A stretch of DNA of 64,000 bases from Schistosoma haematobium (Eukaryota; Platyhelminthes; Trematoda; Strigeidida; Schistosomatidae). The number at the start of each line of letters is the position of its first letter. Within the stretch, counting starts at the first letter, position 1. The stretch is from positions 41,569,806 to 41,633,805 of the forward strand of contig NC_067196.1 of the NCBI RefSeq assembly GCF_000699445.3, read 5' to 3'. A program made the position numbers and the translations under genes. The notes under the pieces are model-generated. The model had not been told where the DNA came from, made no database searches, and saw only the letters and a program-made list of their open reading frames with translations. Of this stretch, positions 12,319 through 24,715 are shown in pieces.

Positions 12319-13482
12319 GAATAACATGTAACTTATATTTATTGTTCTTACTTTCATCAATCCTCCTGGAAATGTAACAGGTCTATCGCTGGTGAGATTG
12401 TTGTTTTAGATTTCAGCCATATTTGTGAATATTATTGAACGGTATGTTTTGGCTTGTGTTCTTCGATCTTGAAAGGATAATTTCGCAACTTATCTAGTTT
12501 TTTCCATATCACTTTGTTTATTTGTTTGCTTGAAAAATGATTACTGATGCTAGTGGGCACCAAAATACGAGTGCGTAATACAAATTGAGATTGTAATGTG
12601 TTAGGCTATGATAGTTATGTGTAACAAGTATGAACAAAATTGGTGTGAACTAGTGTATATTAATGAAAACAATAATACTAATAACTATACTAGTAGCAGC
12701 TGTTCAGATATGAAAAATGGAACCATGAAGGATTCTTCCATATAGTAAAGCTCTTCTCACTTAAATAGTGATAATGTGGGAAATTTGCAATAGGATGGCT
12801 GTTCGTTCTGATTTCGATCCATGTGTATTAAACTACCTCCATGTTCTCAATTGGATGATCTTGAATAAACAACAGATAACAGTCCTGTGAAGCTTTATTT
12901 CTTACCACAGCATGAAAGAGTTATACGATGACTGTTTAGTGGCCCGTGAATCTGACTCCAATTAGATCGTACGAATGTTTGATATCGCCTATCCTCGTAT
13001 ATAATCATCGATTTAAATCGCGTTAGTCAATAACGGAATTATATAAGTCGAATAACGAGAATGGACTTGTGAATACACATATTTTGTATATATAGCGAAT
13101 GGATTAGAGAGAAGAGAATGGACGCGCAGTGGGTGGTAAGCCAACTCCCATTTAACCAAGCGTTAATCAATATTTATAGTCACACAAAAGTAAGTTACAG
13201 ACATGTGATGAGTAATGGGATAAGAAATGTACACACACTTACGCGCTCATATAAAAACAGTCAAGATTGGTAAGTGAATAAATAACAAGGTCAGAATGTG
13301 ACTCAAGTAGAATGAATAGAATGGGCTGTCCGAAACCTAGAATAAGGTATATGGGCATAACATAATATCGGACGCTTCAACTGAAACTCGAAAAAATGTC
13401 ACCTATTATTCAACTTGCGACGGTCTCTGTGGAAGTAAATTCTCAAAAGCATGTCTATTAGCTTGTGAAAATTTAAGAAAAT
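12319..13482. other. gene-free stretch
   Basis: No supported exon. The block at about 12940-13380 is less AT-rich than its surroundings and may be part of an unrecognised repeat, but no second copy was found in this window. Confidence 0.35.
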
Positions 13483-13744
13483 TTACTCAGCGTAAATTAA
13501 TAGTCCTTCAGGAAAAAATTTTACCATCAAAAAGTGCACAATATATGAGAAAACCTGTTGAAATAACAAAATTGTGGACTTATCAAATATGAATTCGTGA
13601 AATATGATTGTTTCACACACAATTTCACTGAATTCGCTTTTACTAAGAATGTGTCCAAGTTTATTTGAATAAGTATGTTTAAGTTCGGAAGAATCCAGCA
13701 TTAGCTCTTTTGCTAAGTTAGAAGGATCACATCTCCCATTGAAA
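13483..13744 (-). CDS. possible orphan exon, unrecognised
   Basis: An open frame on the minus strand follows a good acceptor (TTTATTTGTTCAG, ending at 13745). It reads FNGRCDPSNLAKELM and then ELKHTYSNKLGHILSKSEF before a hydrophobic tail and stop. The composition is mixed and protein-like up to about residue 60. I do not recognise the domain, and no partner exons or clear GT donor were found, so it may be a terminal exon, a gene relic or chance. Confidence 0.25.
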
Positions 13745-13759
13745 CTGAACAAATAAAAA

Positions 13760-14980
13760 AGTTTTTCAAATACAAGAAAGACTACTAGAGTATATAAGTA
13801 GTTAAATATCTTTCATGAAAAAAAACAAGCTATTTAATTTTCAATATCGTTAACGAATTGGTCTTTGTATAATCCTAATTATTATGTTGACACTCAACAA
13901 ATTAAATTGTAATTTACTCTGTTGAGTTAATAAAAAAAATTATTACATAAAAACTATATAACTGTGGGAAGTAACTGTAACGATGGAGAATATCCTTGAC
14001 GGACAGTAGGTGAAATATCAAACAGCAATAATTAATTGTATTGTTCATAGTTCCACAATATTACGAACTGACTGAAGTTGAAATGCGTTCTTCGTTACGT
14101 AGGTCAAGAATATTGAGACTGATACGTGTCCAAAATTCAAAATTCTAAACTAAATCAAGACATGATTCATTACTAAAATGCGGTAGAAACCAGAAAAATA
14201 ATATTTGTCTAGTGACATTGTTATTTAACAGTTTTCCAATAGATTTTGATTGGTAGTAAACAGTAACTCCAAAATAATTCCCATTTCGGCAAATCATCCT
14301 TCTGAATAAAATTTAGTACTTAGTGGGTAATATTTAACATGACTCCATATCATTCAGATACGTTAATGTGAAGCAGACACTGATGATTTTATTTAGAATG
14401 ATAACGACAGCTCCATAATCAAAACATTCAGTATGAAAAAACCATCATCAACAAGAGATCAGTATTATATATAACTACTGAAGGTTAAACGACGTTTTCA
14501 TACTTCGACTGATCACCTTTAAACTCCGAATCGTCAAATTTTGAAGATGGAAGATATTCATCTAATTCAATTTAATTTATCCGTTTTAAGATTTAACATT
14601 TCTTTGGTTTATAGGATATTTCAAGTTAGATAACAATTGCACTCATAGGACAGCTGAAGTAATAAAATAAATTTTCACATGAAATTATCGAATCTAACAA
14701 ACGAAATAGATCCGAGCATTCAAAATGAATTTTCATGATCAAACAAATATCTATTTCACTTTAGTTCCATAGATCATTTAACAAGATCATATCATAATTT
14801 TCATTACTTCATTTTCCTAAAAAATAGCAGTACTCATCAATGTAAAAAAAACTGATGAAAACGCAACGAAACATCTAGATGATATTAAATATTATATACT
14901 AACCATTAAACAACCATAATCAAAGTACGCATTTTAAACATCATACTCTATATGTTATTTTTAAAATTATTTTTATTTAA
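13760..14980. other. gene-free AT-rich DNA
   Basis: No gene or repeat recognised. Confidence 0.4.
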
Positions 14981-14984
14981 GGAT

Positions 14985-15185
14985 TGTGATTGAGATCATG
15001 ACGTTAGACCACCATTGGAAACCTGTAAGCACTGGACAACCGTTTCGTCTTACTGTGGGACTTCTCAGCAGTGCGCATCAACGATCTCACTCGTGGGATT
15101 CCGACCCAGGGCCTTCAGTCTCACGCACGAATTCTGAACCTCCAGACCACTGGGCCGGCACCCAACGGTGTTCATGTCTGACCTA
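14985..15185 (-). repeat. hammerhead SINE, family 2, minus copy
   Basis: A tRNA-derived element read on the minus strand. It has a GGCCCAGTGGTCTGGAGG box-A-like stretch and a divergent box B, then a hammerhead module at 15029-15076 with stem I GCACTG/CAGTGC intact. The core reads CTGAGAA, so catalytic G8 is lost. The 3' tail with TCATGATCTCAAT follows at the low-coordinate end. It produces a spurious 66-codon ORF on the plus strand. Confidence 0.75.
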
Positions 15186-17050
15186 ATTAAAGATTATCTG
15201 GTACTTAAAGGAAACTGGTTACAGCACTGAAGAATCATTCATATAATAAATGGTCCAATTATATGTATCATAATCACCTTAAAGAAACAGAGCAAATAAT
15301 TCATATTTAAAATTCAAAGTAAGTTCCTGTAATAAATCTAGTTCGTTAAGCCAACTTTGATGAATATTTTAGTGTTAATAGCATAACTGGTTTATGAGAT
15401 TTTATCAGATTTTAGTTTCAACTGATGTGTTTAATATAAATTTCACTATTCATTGATATGTTTTCTATGTTTAATATCTTCCTTTTTCATGTATGCCTAA
15501 TCTATGAACACTCACTTATATTGGTATACCTTGTTTCTATTTGAGAGGAAATTTTCCTGCGTTGAAAAACTGTAATATTTTCTTAGAAATTCTTTTCTTC
15601 TATACTATTTACTATGAAATAATAGCTAAAATAATTGTTATAATTAATTAAATCTTTGAAATAATTTCCATTGTCACTTCCATTTCGTTGTACTTTGTCA
15701 TGTTCTTCATTATTTTCATCATGTTTATAAAAAAAACATTCAACTTACTAATTCTGATAAAACTCTTTTTTGACATTTTTTTCTAATTCCCATTATTTTA
15801 CTTCAACATTGTCAATCATTTGATCATCATTTTTAATAGTGACTATTAAAGCCTTACTTATGGTAAATCTTAAATAGACTAAATAATACGTAGTATAACA
15901 ATAATAATTTGGTTTCACAATCTCGGGTAGGATTTAATTCCCGATTTTAAGCCTTGAAAAAAGTATGGTAACTTTAAACTACAGAGTTTAAATCTTATGT
16001 GCTAAATATTCAACTTAATAATAGTTCACTATGTTCGAGAAAAAAAATTGGACATATATTCACGATTTACTCAAACATACATGAAAAATAGCATCTATTG
16101 TTAAGAATGACTAATATCTCTTTCATAATAACAGCGTCATTCAGAATGAAAAAAATGTTACCATTTTGCTGAATGTTCGCTAATGTGCAAGTTCAACAGT
16201 TCTTAAACCTGACTTTGACTATACATGCACAAATTATACTGATAGTACTATAAAAGATTATATTTCTTGCTATGCAGAAATAACAGGAAGGATAAAGAGC
16301 TCAAGCACTTTCTCATTTCACGTATTACTCATTAACAACTTATCAGTAAATCTATGACTATGTATTAATTAGATTCTTCGTTTGTCCTAAAAGGATTGAT
16401 TAGTTGAATCAATTATTCAGACTAAACTATTTAAAATGAACTATGGCCTTTAAAATCTCATGAAATCATCAATCATTTATAAATTAGGTTTAAAGATGAT
16501 CTAACTATTTTAAGTATTAAAATAAACTATCAAACAACTGACTATAAAATTTCTTGAAATGCCTAGAAGTACGTGATTATTTTCAGATCTAATATTTTCA
16601 ATATCTTTAGTATAAGAATATACTTTAGTTTCAATAAGCAATAAAACATGGTATATTTAAATCTATCCAATAACTATTCGTAGACTTCAAAACCATCAAC
16701 TCAAATCATTCTTTGTTCAGTTTTTCAACATTATCGAAACAAAGCATTAAAATGCCAGTTATCTAACAAAAATACTCGTTTTGTATGAACGTTTGCTCTT
16801 CAAGTAACCATTCAACTTTATCAGTTATATTAATGTCTATATGTTCATTCATTTTTATAATGTAAGCATAAACCATTCTAATTTGCTTTTGCATATTTCA
16901 TATTTCTCACAAGAACAACAACAACAAAATTATCAAATTAAAATATCTACAAACGATGTACAAACAAAAATTAATAAACTTTATCAGTAGTTAAAAGTGA
17001 TATCATTGTCAGAAGGGGTTTTAGTAATTTTAATAATTTTAGTAATTTTT
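15186..17050. other. gene-free AT-rich DNA
   Basis: Very AT-rich with no supported exon or repeat. Confidence 0.4.
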
Positions 17051-17054
17051 CAGT

Positions 17055-17215
17055 AGTTTAAATCAGCAGTGCGCATCTACTATCCTGCCTCGTGTGAGAT
17101 TCGAACCCAAGACCTATCAGTCTCAATCTGTACTAGAACGAAATGGTTGTCCAGTGCTTTCAGGTTTTTCATAGCAGTCTAGCTTCAACTGACTCATAAT
17201 TTCAACTATTGATAT
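17055..17215. repeat. rearranged hammerhead SINE (inverted halves)
   Basis: Positions 17060-17125 hold the tRNA-like part of family 2 on the minus strand (box B complement GATTCGAACCC). Positions 17128-17210 then hold the hammerhead 3' half and tail on the plus strand (GAAATGGTTGTCCAGTGC, then ACTCATAATTTCAACTATTG). The two halves meet within hammerhead stem II near 17128. Confidence 0.7.
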
Positions 17216-17569
17216 CATTATATTAAAAAGAGAACGGTTACATTTCATTAAACCTATGCTTATTTCCTATCAATTTGTCTATAGCAAAGCTTATGATACT
17301 AATGAACATTTATTTATTTATTTATTTATTTTGTAACTAATTATAAAATATACTTAGTGTGAAAAAAATAAAACGCATAGATACTGACCATATTGATTTT
17401 AATTATTATCCAACATTGTCTGAAAACAAAAATCGAATAGTTGGAAAAAAAGTAAGTTTAAAAATAGTGTTAATAATTATGTAACTTGACATAAATAAAT
17501 GAACAAGATATTTACTTAAATACTTTAAATAATGTTCATAACAAGCAAAAGGTAATCGGAAGTTTCGGC

Positions 17570-17608
17570 GAGAGAGAGAGAGAGCAAGAGGGAGAGGGAG
17601 AGAGAGAA
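17570..17608. repeat. GA-rich microsatellite
   Basis: AGAGAG and GGGAGA units. On the minus strand it encodes a Leu/Ser/Pro low-complexity stretch in an ORF that is not a gene. Confidence 0.85.
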
Positions 17609-17910
17609 AAAACACTAACAACAACATAAACATGCATGGGTTTAACAATAAAGTGAAAAAACAAGTTGACTGAAGAAAAAAACAAACAAACATAATTATT
17701 GTTTATTGATGATGTAATGAATTTAACATGTAAGAGAAGAAAAAATCTATAGTGTGAGAAGGCATAAACAGTGATTTATTGTGTTAGAGTTAATATTGTC
17801 AGTAGATATATATATATATTCGTATAGTCATACTCTGAAGTATTGATTTTGATCATTTTTACAATTGTTCATTTCAATTAGATACTTTTATTTCCCTGAT
17901 GTGAAAGTTT

Positions 17911-17916
17911 TTTATT
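17911..17916 (-). promoter_or_regulatory. candidate poly(A) signal of gene 2
   Basis: AATAAA on the minus strand, about 42 nt past the gene 2 stop codon. A second AATAAA follows near 17890. Confidence 0.5.
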
Positions 17917-17957
17917 TGTTCTAAGAGAAAAAAAACTGATAAATAATAATAATGTAA

Positions 17958-19647
17958 TTAATAAATATTGGATTTATTATTAATAAGTCGATATAGGCAT
18001 TGTTCTTTAGCTATTTCTGGTTTTAAACCCATTAATGTCCAATCACATGGATTATAAAATGAATGATTACCACCACATGTAATTTGTTCATAATCTAATT
18101 CTTTCATAAATTCTTTCTAAAATTAAAAAAAAATGTATTCAATAAGTAACATGTTAAAGTTAATATAGTTTTAAGTAGAAAGATTTTACTTTATAATAAA
18201 TTCCCATTGATTGATGTTATTCTATTAGACATATTTGAGTACTAGTTTGTTGTTAGTAGTATTATTCTATATTGTTTTTAAATGATGCAATTGAAGATAT
18301 TGCTCTTTTTAATTACGAATACAATATAATTCATTTCTAGCAGAAATAAATTTATCAATTATAACATTATATTCTACCACTTTGAATGATCAATTATATA
18401 TAATGAACTAGATACACATCTAAATTCTATTGAATATACTCCGTAATGACATTTTAAAGAAGAATAATATGATATGTTTACGAAAAATAGAATTTAATGA
18501 AGAAAATTTTGGTGAAACTATAATTTATAGACGAACTAATCAGGTATAAGATAACAGATCTCAGATTTTAGCGCAAAATTCACTCATCCATCTAGCTAAA
18601 TAGAGTTTCGACATTATAGCTGATATCAGTTCGTGATGAAAACCTGGAATCTAATTCTTAACCTTAACCATTAAATGTAAGTCATCATTCTAATTCCTCA
18701 CATTGGTTTATAACCTTCATTTGGTTCTAGTTATTAGGTGGGCACTCTCAAATTCAGTTTAGCACTACTCAAGGATCGCACATGAATTATAGTTTCATCA
18801 AAATTTTCTTTTCAAAAAAATCATTTATTTAAGCTATATAGGCATATGTATACTTATATGGAAAATATATGTCTGTTGAAGGATAGAAATGATTTCGTCG
18901 GGAAAATAATTTTCTTTGTTGAATTCTCCTTTTCTTATTCAATGATGTAATGGGTTATTTTAGATATGGTTACATTAGTTACCTTCATTCATTTGAATTC
19001 ATGTAATATTAGAAGTACTTTTTTCCATATAAAATCAACCAAATAAAAATGTCAAAGTTTATGTACTTTATCTTATACTCTCAACATATTTTTTTGGTTT
19101 GTTTGTTTGTTATTTTATTCATTTTATAAAATAGTTTTATTTTAAAATATTTAAATTATATTTGACTTACCATTTTTGAATTCGTTTCCCAAACAAAATG
19201 ATATGACCCATAAGTTGTTGCTCTTAAAAATTGTTCTACTGTATATTTAATTAATGCTCGATTAATTTCATCTTTTGATGCAACTCTAAGTGTTGATACA
19301 TATGCTGAACTAGATGGTATTCGTCGACTATTTGGTTTAGCCCATTCATAACATTTTGTAACAAAGTCAAGAACTGATGTTATCATACCAGGTGCATACA
19401 TATCACCTAGTTTAGAGGTTGATAAAACTAAATTAGCACCATTCAATTTACTTTCTGAATTATCGGATTGTAGAGTTATCTAAGAAAAAAAAGTCAAAAA
19501 AATGATAATAACCATGAGGTGAGCATATATCAGAATATTTCAATGACTATTGTAAAATAATCACTTATGTTCAACAGCATACAAGCGGTTAAAATGAGTA
19601 AAGAATATTGGAGATATTTTTTTATGCATCTCAGTACAACTCTCTGG

Positions 19648-19684
<37 letters not shown>

Positions 19685-20028
19685 TAAAGACGGACGAAGA
19701 AAATAAAAATACTTACAGAGGATAACAATTGATCAGCAGATTTCCAAGCAAGATATATATGTGTATAATACATTGAGTAAGGAATTTGTAAGTCATGTAC
19801 TTTTGCTTCACTTTCTTCCGTACGATTAGTGAAATAACTAACAATTCGATATAGTGGTGCACTGGTTATTGTTTTTATCACATAACCTTTGTCAGATGAA
19901 ATACTTTGGTAGATTTTTGTGCCTTCTGGTTTTGAAACGTTAGGATATAATAATCCAACTGTATTAAATTTAGAAGAACTCATAATGGTAGGTGATAATA
20001 ATACACAAATGAAAATGTATGTAATCAT
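17958..20028 (-). CDS. secreted cysteine-containing protein, paralogue 2 (3 exons, 259 aa)
   Basis: The exons on the minus strand are 20028-19717, 19479-19171 and 18116-17958. Both donors read GTAAGT, the acceptors are TCTTAG and TTTTAG, and all introns are phase 0. Residues 1-17 form a signal peptide. NRT at 68-70 is a sequon, and YTHIYLAWKSAD is at 88-99. Exon 2 carries GANLVLSTSKLGDMYAPG (118-135) and Cys147 in CYEW. Exon 3 carries Cys221, Cys231 (PCDW) and Cys247 (QCLYR). The cysteine spacing C-x9-C-x15-C is identical in genes 1 and 3. Intron 2 hosts a MITE at 18511-18799. The protein is predicted secreted and disulfide-bonded. I suspect the TES/Fs800-like eggshell family from its general character, but a profile search would be needed to establish this. 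Confidence 0.88.
18440..18960 (-). repeat. old repeat in gene 2 intron 2, split by the MITE
   Basis: Sequence on both sides of the MITE resembles the end of the inverted arms at 58015-58100 and 59200-59288: GAAGAAAATTTT, CTTTTC and TTTAAGCT, then GGATAG. A second, oppositely oriented match lies at about 18890-18955 (GATTTCGTCG to TTCTTATTCA). It is thus a decayed copy of the same Penelope-associated inverted-repeat sequence. Confidence 0.5.
18511..18799 (+). mobile_element. MITE copy 2 (289 bp) in gene 2 intron 2
   Basis: The ends read GGTGAAACTATAATT and AATTATAGTTTCATC. It is flanked by perfect 8-bp duplications AAAATTTT at 18503-18510 and 18800-18807. It lies inside intron 2 of gene 2, within an older repeat whose uninterrupted form can be seen near 58025 and 59265. 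Its internal sequence aligns with copies 1 and 3. Confidence 0.85.
19651..19678. repeat. (TA)n microsatellite in gene 2 intron 1
   Basis: About 13 TA units in the 237-nt first intron of gene 2. Confidence 0.9.
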
Positions 20029-20032
20029 TATC

Positions 20033-20045
20033 CTACAAATAAAAT
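20033..20045 (-). promoter_or_regulatory. splice acceptor directly before gene 2 ATG
   Basis: TTTATTTGTAG on the minus strand ends 4 nt before the start codon. A possible donor (AAAAG followed by GTAAAT) lies about 50 nt upstream, so a tiny 5' UTR intron is possible. Spliced-leader addition is the alternative. Confidence 0.45.
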
Positions 20046-20107
20046 AAAATAAGAGGATGAAATAGAAAATATGTATATTTACCTTTTGGAAAATTTTAAA
20101 TATTCAC

Positions 20108-20113
20108 TTTATA
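20108..20113 (-). promoter_or_regulatory. candidate TATA box of gene 2
   Basis: TATAAA on the minus strand about 80 nt upstream of the start codon. The region is AT-rich, so the match is weak evidence. Confidence 0.3.
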
Positions 20114-20689
20114 AATTGTAACTAAGAGTTTATCACGTTTATTATCTACTTATCGTGTGGATATTTATATTGTTCTTAAACCTATGAGAGACTTATGATT
20201 TGGAAGTCATACGTTTGATTTATTTTCCTTTTAACCAATCCCGTTAATAAGCTATAAGAATAATAATTTCCCCTAGATATTTTTCACCTTTATTCACAAT
20301 AAGTAAATTTTATTTTTAACGAGATAGTATTGGTTAATAGTATACATCCCTTTAATAATAATGCTAATATTATTTTGTCAGTATACTATTTGAAAAAATA
20401 TATATGAGCAGGGACAATAAATTAAAGCAGGTAAATATAGCTAGAGATATTTAAAGGATAGATTATTTCAAATTCTTAGAATGAATCTTATTATTTAACC
20501 AATAATAAAAATAGAATGTATAAATTAATAATTTTAACCCTAAATTGTAAAATAAATTTATTTAGTTTATATTTGTAACTAAGTAAACTTTTAGTTTCTC
20601 GTGTAACATACTTTCTGATGAAATCACTAAAATACTTTTTTATGTCTGTGTAATCTTAATTAATCATTTACTCAGTTCTGATAATAATC

Positions 20690-21065
20690 ACCAGCACACT
20701 AGTGACTGACTTCAAAAGACACTCATGGAGTTCTAGTGGGGAGCCGTGACCAGTGGAATTCAGCCAGGTCTGTTGTGAGATATCAGCTCACTGAAGACAA
20801 TGTTGACGGTGGTGCAACTTCGTGAACTGGTTGAAGTTAGACATTAACACCGTTGAATGCCGGCTGGCTCAATGGTCTAATGGTTAAGCGCTAGCGCGCG
20901 AGACTGATAGGTCTTGGGTTCGAATCTCGCGGGGAGCGGGATCGTAGATGCACACTACTGAAAAGTTTCATACTAGGACGAAACGACCGTCCAGTGCTTC
21001 CAGGTTTCCCATGATGGTCTAGTTTTAATTGACTCATGATTTCAACTATTGAAATTCATTAATTG
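20690..21065 (+). repeat. hammerhead SINE, family 2, near-full copy
   Basis: In order: a 5' leader of about 170 bp (CACTAGTGACTG to TTAGACATTAACACC), a tRNA-like body from 20860 with box A GGCTCAATGGTCTAATGG and box B GGTTCGAATCTCG, a hammerhead module at 20950-20997, and a tail ending ACTCATGATTTCAAC. The ribozyme core reads CTGAAAA, so G8 is lost, although GAAAC, the GTC site and stem I arm CAGTGC remain. The box A/B layout indicates RNA polymerase III transcription of the source. Confidence 0.8.
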
Positions 21066-21739
21066 TTGAATATGTATGAATAATTAACTTGCTCATTCAT
21101 CTAGACACCCTATCAATTCAGTAGGAACTGTTTTCTGAAAACCTTAAATATTCACTTTATTTCAATCATGACATGATAAACTTGATTTCCTTATGAGTAA
21201 GAATGAATATGCCTCAATGACTGTAAAGGAATTAGAAGAAAGTTAGCATTAGATGTAATGTTTATAACAATATAATTTACATATGAGGATGGTATACGTT
21301 TATTATGTTTATAAAATTTCAACAATACACATTCATTACAGTTACTTTACAAGATCAAGATACTTCCATTACTTCAATAATAATATGTATAGTACATAAT
21401 AAAGATTATCAAAAAAATATATACAAATCTATTTCATTTTATGAAAAATCACTGCATTTTACGTTTTCTACTTAGAACACTTCATAAGGGTTTTAAGTAA
21501 GACAAAAACGTCAATCATTTGTTAATTATAAAATATTTTTTAAACAGAAACAGAACACAATTATTAAGTCAGTTTAAAATCAAAATTGCAGTTTCACAAA
21601 TATTATTGTTTGATGTTCATTAGTATTTCTCTAAGATGTTTTATCTATATTAGTTGAAGATAGTCATTGAAAAATCCAAACTGGACAAAGATTTCATGAT
21701 ATCTAGCATTCATCATCAAAACACTTCTGTAATCTTAAC

Positions 21740-21930
21740 AGAACCGACGTCTCCCTAATGAATTTGATCTCTTGACACCAAGCTCCATAGTCATAGGATT
21801 CACTGCTGAGTTATTCAGGACGTGATTGATTTCCTGTAATACTTAGAATTCCACAAATAATTAATTACTCAGTTTTTTTTCTAGAGCTGATCGAGTTCTA
21901 CCGATCACCACAAACTGCATATTAAACTAA
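21740..21930 (+). repeat. dispersed repeat fragment
   Basis: The CTAGAGCTGATCGAGTTCTACCG region resembles 1697-1745. It is a short, diverged shared segment, otherwise uncharacterised. Confidence 0.35.
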
Positions 21931-24190
21931 TATTAAATGAAATCCTTAAATATCTTGACTAAATAGTCAAATATGTAAAACACTTTTTCTAAATGTTTAT
22001 CGCATCTTTTCTATTCCTGAAATTTTACATATTTTGTCATCCTACTCTAAGTTTAAAGAGTATGTATTTAGTTGTTAAGTTGAAAATAATAATAGTAACC
22101 AGAAAATTTTCTTACTGATCATGAGAATCAGTAAAAATAAACTATTCATGTAAACGTTTTTTTTTTAAAATTTGAATAGGATATATAGTTTCTAGGAAGA
22201 TGTTTGTAAATCTCATTAATTAAGATATTCACATTATTATTACTATTATTATAAAATCTAATGATAAATCGTACGTTTATAAAACACCAAAACATTAAAG
22301 CAATCAGTCCCTTTGATAAATTTCGTTAAAGTAATAAGACGAAGATTATCAGAACTATGTGATATATTAGCGCAATACATTTCGAACAATCTGATCGTAC
22401 ATATACGTGCTAAGAGCATTTATATATACAAATAAAAGGTCAACTATACTGGAAATGGGTAAGAGGAGATAAGGATAATTATAGGAGTATATGTGTGATC
22501 AGATAGTTCAAAACTTATTGCGCTAATATATGGCATAGTTCTGATTATCTTCGTCATCTAAGTACATTAAATTTATAGTTAAATGTTAATTTTACATAAT
22601 GGGAAACTGAAATGAAATATCATTCAAATTCATTTAAAACTAACTCATTATTGGTAGAATTTTGTAGTTTAGCTAATATACTACTGAATTCATGTTAGAT
22701 TTTTTAGCTATTTCAATTCAATCTAATTCAGTTACAATTCTTCTAAAGTATCTTAAGTATCTGAACACGAAAGTTATATCCATGGAAAATAATCCTAAAT
22801 ACTTTATCGTTAATATTTTTCTTTCATTTTCTTTTTAATCTTTTGAACTTTCTGATTGATTTGTAATTTAAAAACCAGTAATCTTTTTTTTAAAAAACTA
22901 AGTTTCAGTAAAACAATAATTAAAACAAACTTTCATTACTTTTGAAATTAAATTATTTTTTCTGGTTATCGTTTCTATAGCGAGTTAGTTTTCTACGGGT
23001 TTGGTTTGCTAACCCTATGCCCAACCCTCTTCCTTTATCCAGATTTGGAACCGGTAATAGCCCCAGTGGGGCTCCAGGTGGAGTTTTTGAAATTAAGAAA
23101 TAAAGTAACTATGTAATGAAAACATTGTTCTGCCATTTAATCATTCGATAATGAGTGAAACTTATTCTAAAGAATATACACAAATATAATAAATAAGTTT
23201 CATTAAAAAACTGGCAGTCTCTTTTCTGAAAAAATGTGCATACAAAGAAGATGAGAAAGAAAAAAAAGAACTTCAGACAAACTGGCTTTATTTTTTCTGT
23301 TGTTAATTATTCACCGAATTTTAATACTTTGTTATTCTTATACATTTCACCAACATACAATTCCTTCTTATTTACAGTCGGATAACATCAAAAGTTTGTT
23401 CGAAAAATGAAAAAAAAGAAGTGATGAACATTTACATGCAACATTTGAAGTAACAAAAAAAAAAGAAAAAGGAAAACAAAAGTTAGTTGCATGCAGTTGA
23501 ACTAAACTGGTTCAGTAAGAGTGATTTTTTTCTTGTTGTTATATTTATCTACTTATTATTATTAGTACTATTACTGTTATAATAATTATTAATGACACTA
23601 CTGTCCATTAACTGTGATGTTTATAAAATATATAAATGGTCAAATATATATAAATATATTTCCAGTCTACCACAAACTTAATATTATAATAACTTTCAAA
23701 ATAATAAATTAAATAGAGTTTAACTATTGTAACTATTATGTAATCAGTCAGTATTAGTTAAACTAGACTCTTTTCGTAACCGCTTTTAATAGTTTTATTA
23801 AATGTGAAAAACAACGATGAAAAAATACAAAAAAAGAAGGATGTTTCCTCTCTTCATCACCAAAACTAAATTTACTGATTACTAAAATAAATCAAAATGA
23901 TGATACATTAAATAATACATTTTCATTAGAAATTTTACTATAGTCGACGTCATTGGCATCAAATGCTTATACTATATCAGGCGTATAATTGTGAACTGAA
24001 TCATTGTATAGTAAAATTTATAATTGTTAAATGTCTAAAAGAGTGCTATTCATAGACTATAAGATTATTATGTGATCTAAATGTCAACACTAAATTTTGT
24101 AACATTTTAAGGATAAAACTAGCGAATGTGTTAATACTTCAATATTCATAAAAGATGAAAAAAAGAATAGTTGAATTTTAATGACTACCC
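21931..24190. other. gene-free AT-rich DNA
   Basis: No supported exon. A block at about 22985-23090 (CCAACCCTCTTCC to GGAGTTTTTG) is unusually GC-rich for the area and may be a repeat relic. Confidence 0.35.
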
Positions 24191-24309
24191 CGACGTGCAA
24201 TGTTTTATGGTATAGGAGTAGGTTGGAAGAAAGCTAGGAGTGGCCAGAATAAAACACGGCACTAATCCATAAAGTCACAACAGACCCGGTTGAACTCCCT
24301 TCTGATATG

Positions 24310-24695
24310 AATCAACGAATACTCACTAGTGATTGGCTTCAAGAGATATTTCCTGGAGTTCTACTGAGAAGCAGTGACCAGTGGACTTCAACCGGATCAG
24401 TTGTGAGATATTAACTCACTGATGACAGTGGTGGATGTGTCGCTAAATTTCATGGATTGGTTGAAGTTAGACATTAACACTGTTGGGTGGTGGCCGGCTC
24501 AATGGTATAATGGTTAGGCGCTCATGTGTGAGACTGGTAGGTTCTGAGTTCAAATCTTGCAAGGCGGGATCGTGGACGCCCACTACTGAGGAGTCCCACG
24601 ATGGGATGAAACGGCCGTTCAGTGCTTTTGGGTCTTCCATTATGGTCTAGCTTTAATTGGCTTATGGTCTCAACCACTGAATATACTATACTATC
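24310..24695 (+). repeat. hammerhead SINE, family 2, near-full copy
   Basis: Leader from 24318 (ACTCACTAGTGATTGG), tRNA-like body at 24488-24570 (GGCTCAATGGTATAATGG), hammerhead at 24579-24625 and tail to about 24690. The motif ATCCATAAAG plus CCCTTCTGATAT occurs on both sides (about 24268-24320 and 24690-24715). This looks like the monomer-to-monomer junction sequence of the family and not a target duplication. Confidence 0.8.
24579..24625 (+). ncRNA. hammerhead ribozyme motif, near-intact
   Basis: Core CTGAGGA at 24586-24592, a five-pair stem II (GTCCC with GGGAT, one G-T pair), GAAAC, a GGCC loop and the triplet GTT at 24617-24619 as predicted cleavage site. Four pairs of stem I (CACT with AGTG) are kept, with a mismatch next to the core. 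GTT is a permissible though poorer triplet. Confidence 0.55.
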
Positions 24696-24715
24696 CATAA
24701 AGACCCTTCTGATAT

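Noticed and set aside
14986..15186. ORF over a SINE (also 32297-32479, 50590-50869, 53917-54177)
   Set aside because: These frames cross SINE tRNA and hammerhead parts and recur wherever the repeat does; they are not proteins.
17406..17693. 95-codon minus-strand ORF with Leu/Ser/Pro repeats
   Set aside because: The repeat region is the GA microsatellite and the rest is AT-rich low complexity.
20860..20940. possible tRNA gene with clear box A and box B (also near 24490, 30770, 40250, 49690, 54010)
   Set aside because: Each lies inside a repeated element followed by a hammerhead and tail, and the acceptor stem does not close; these are SINE heads.
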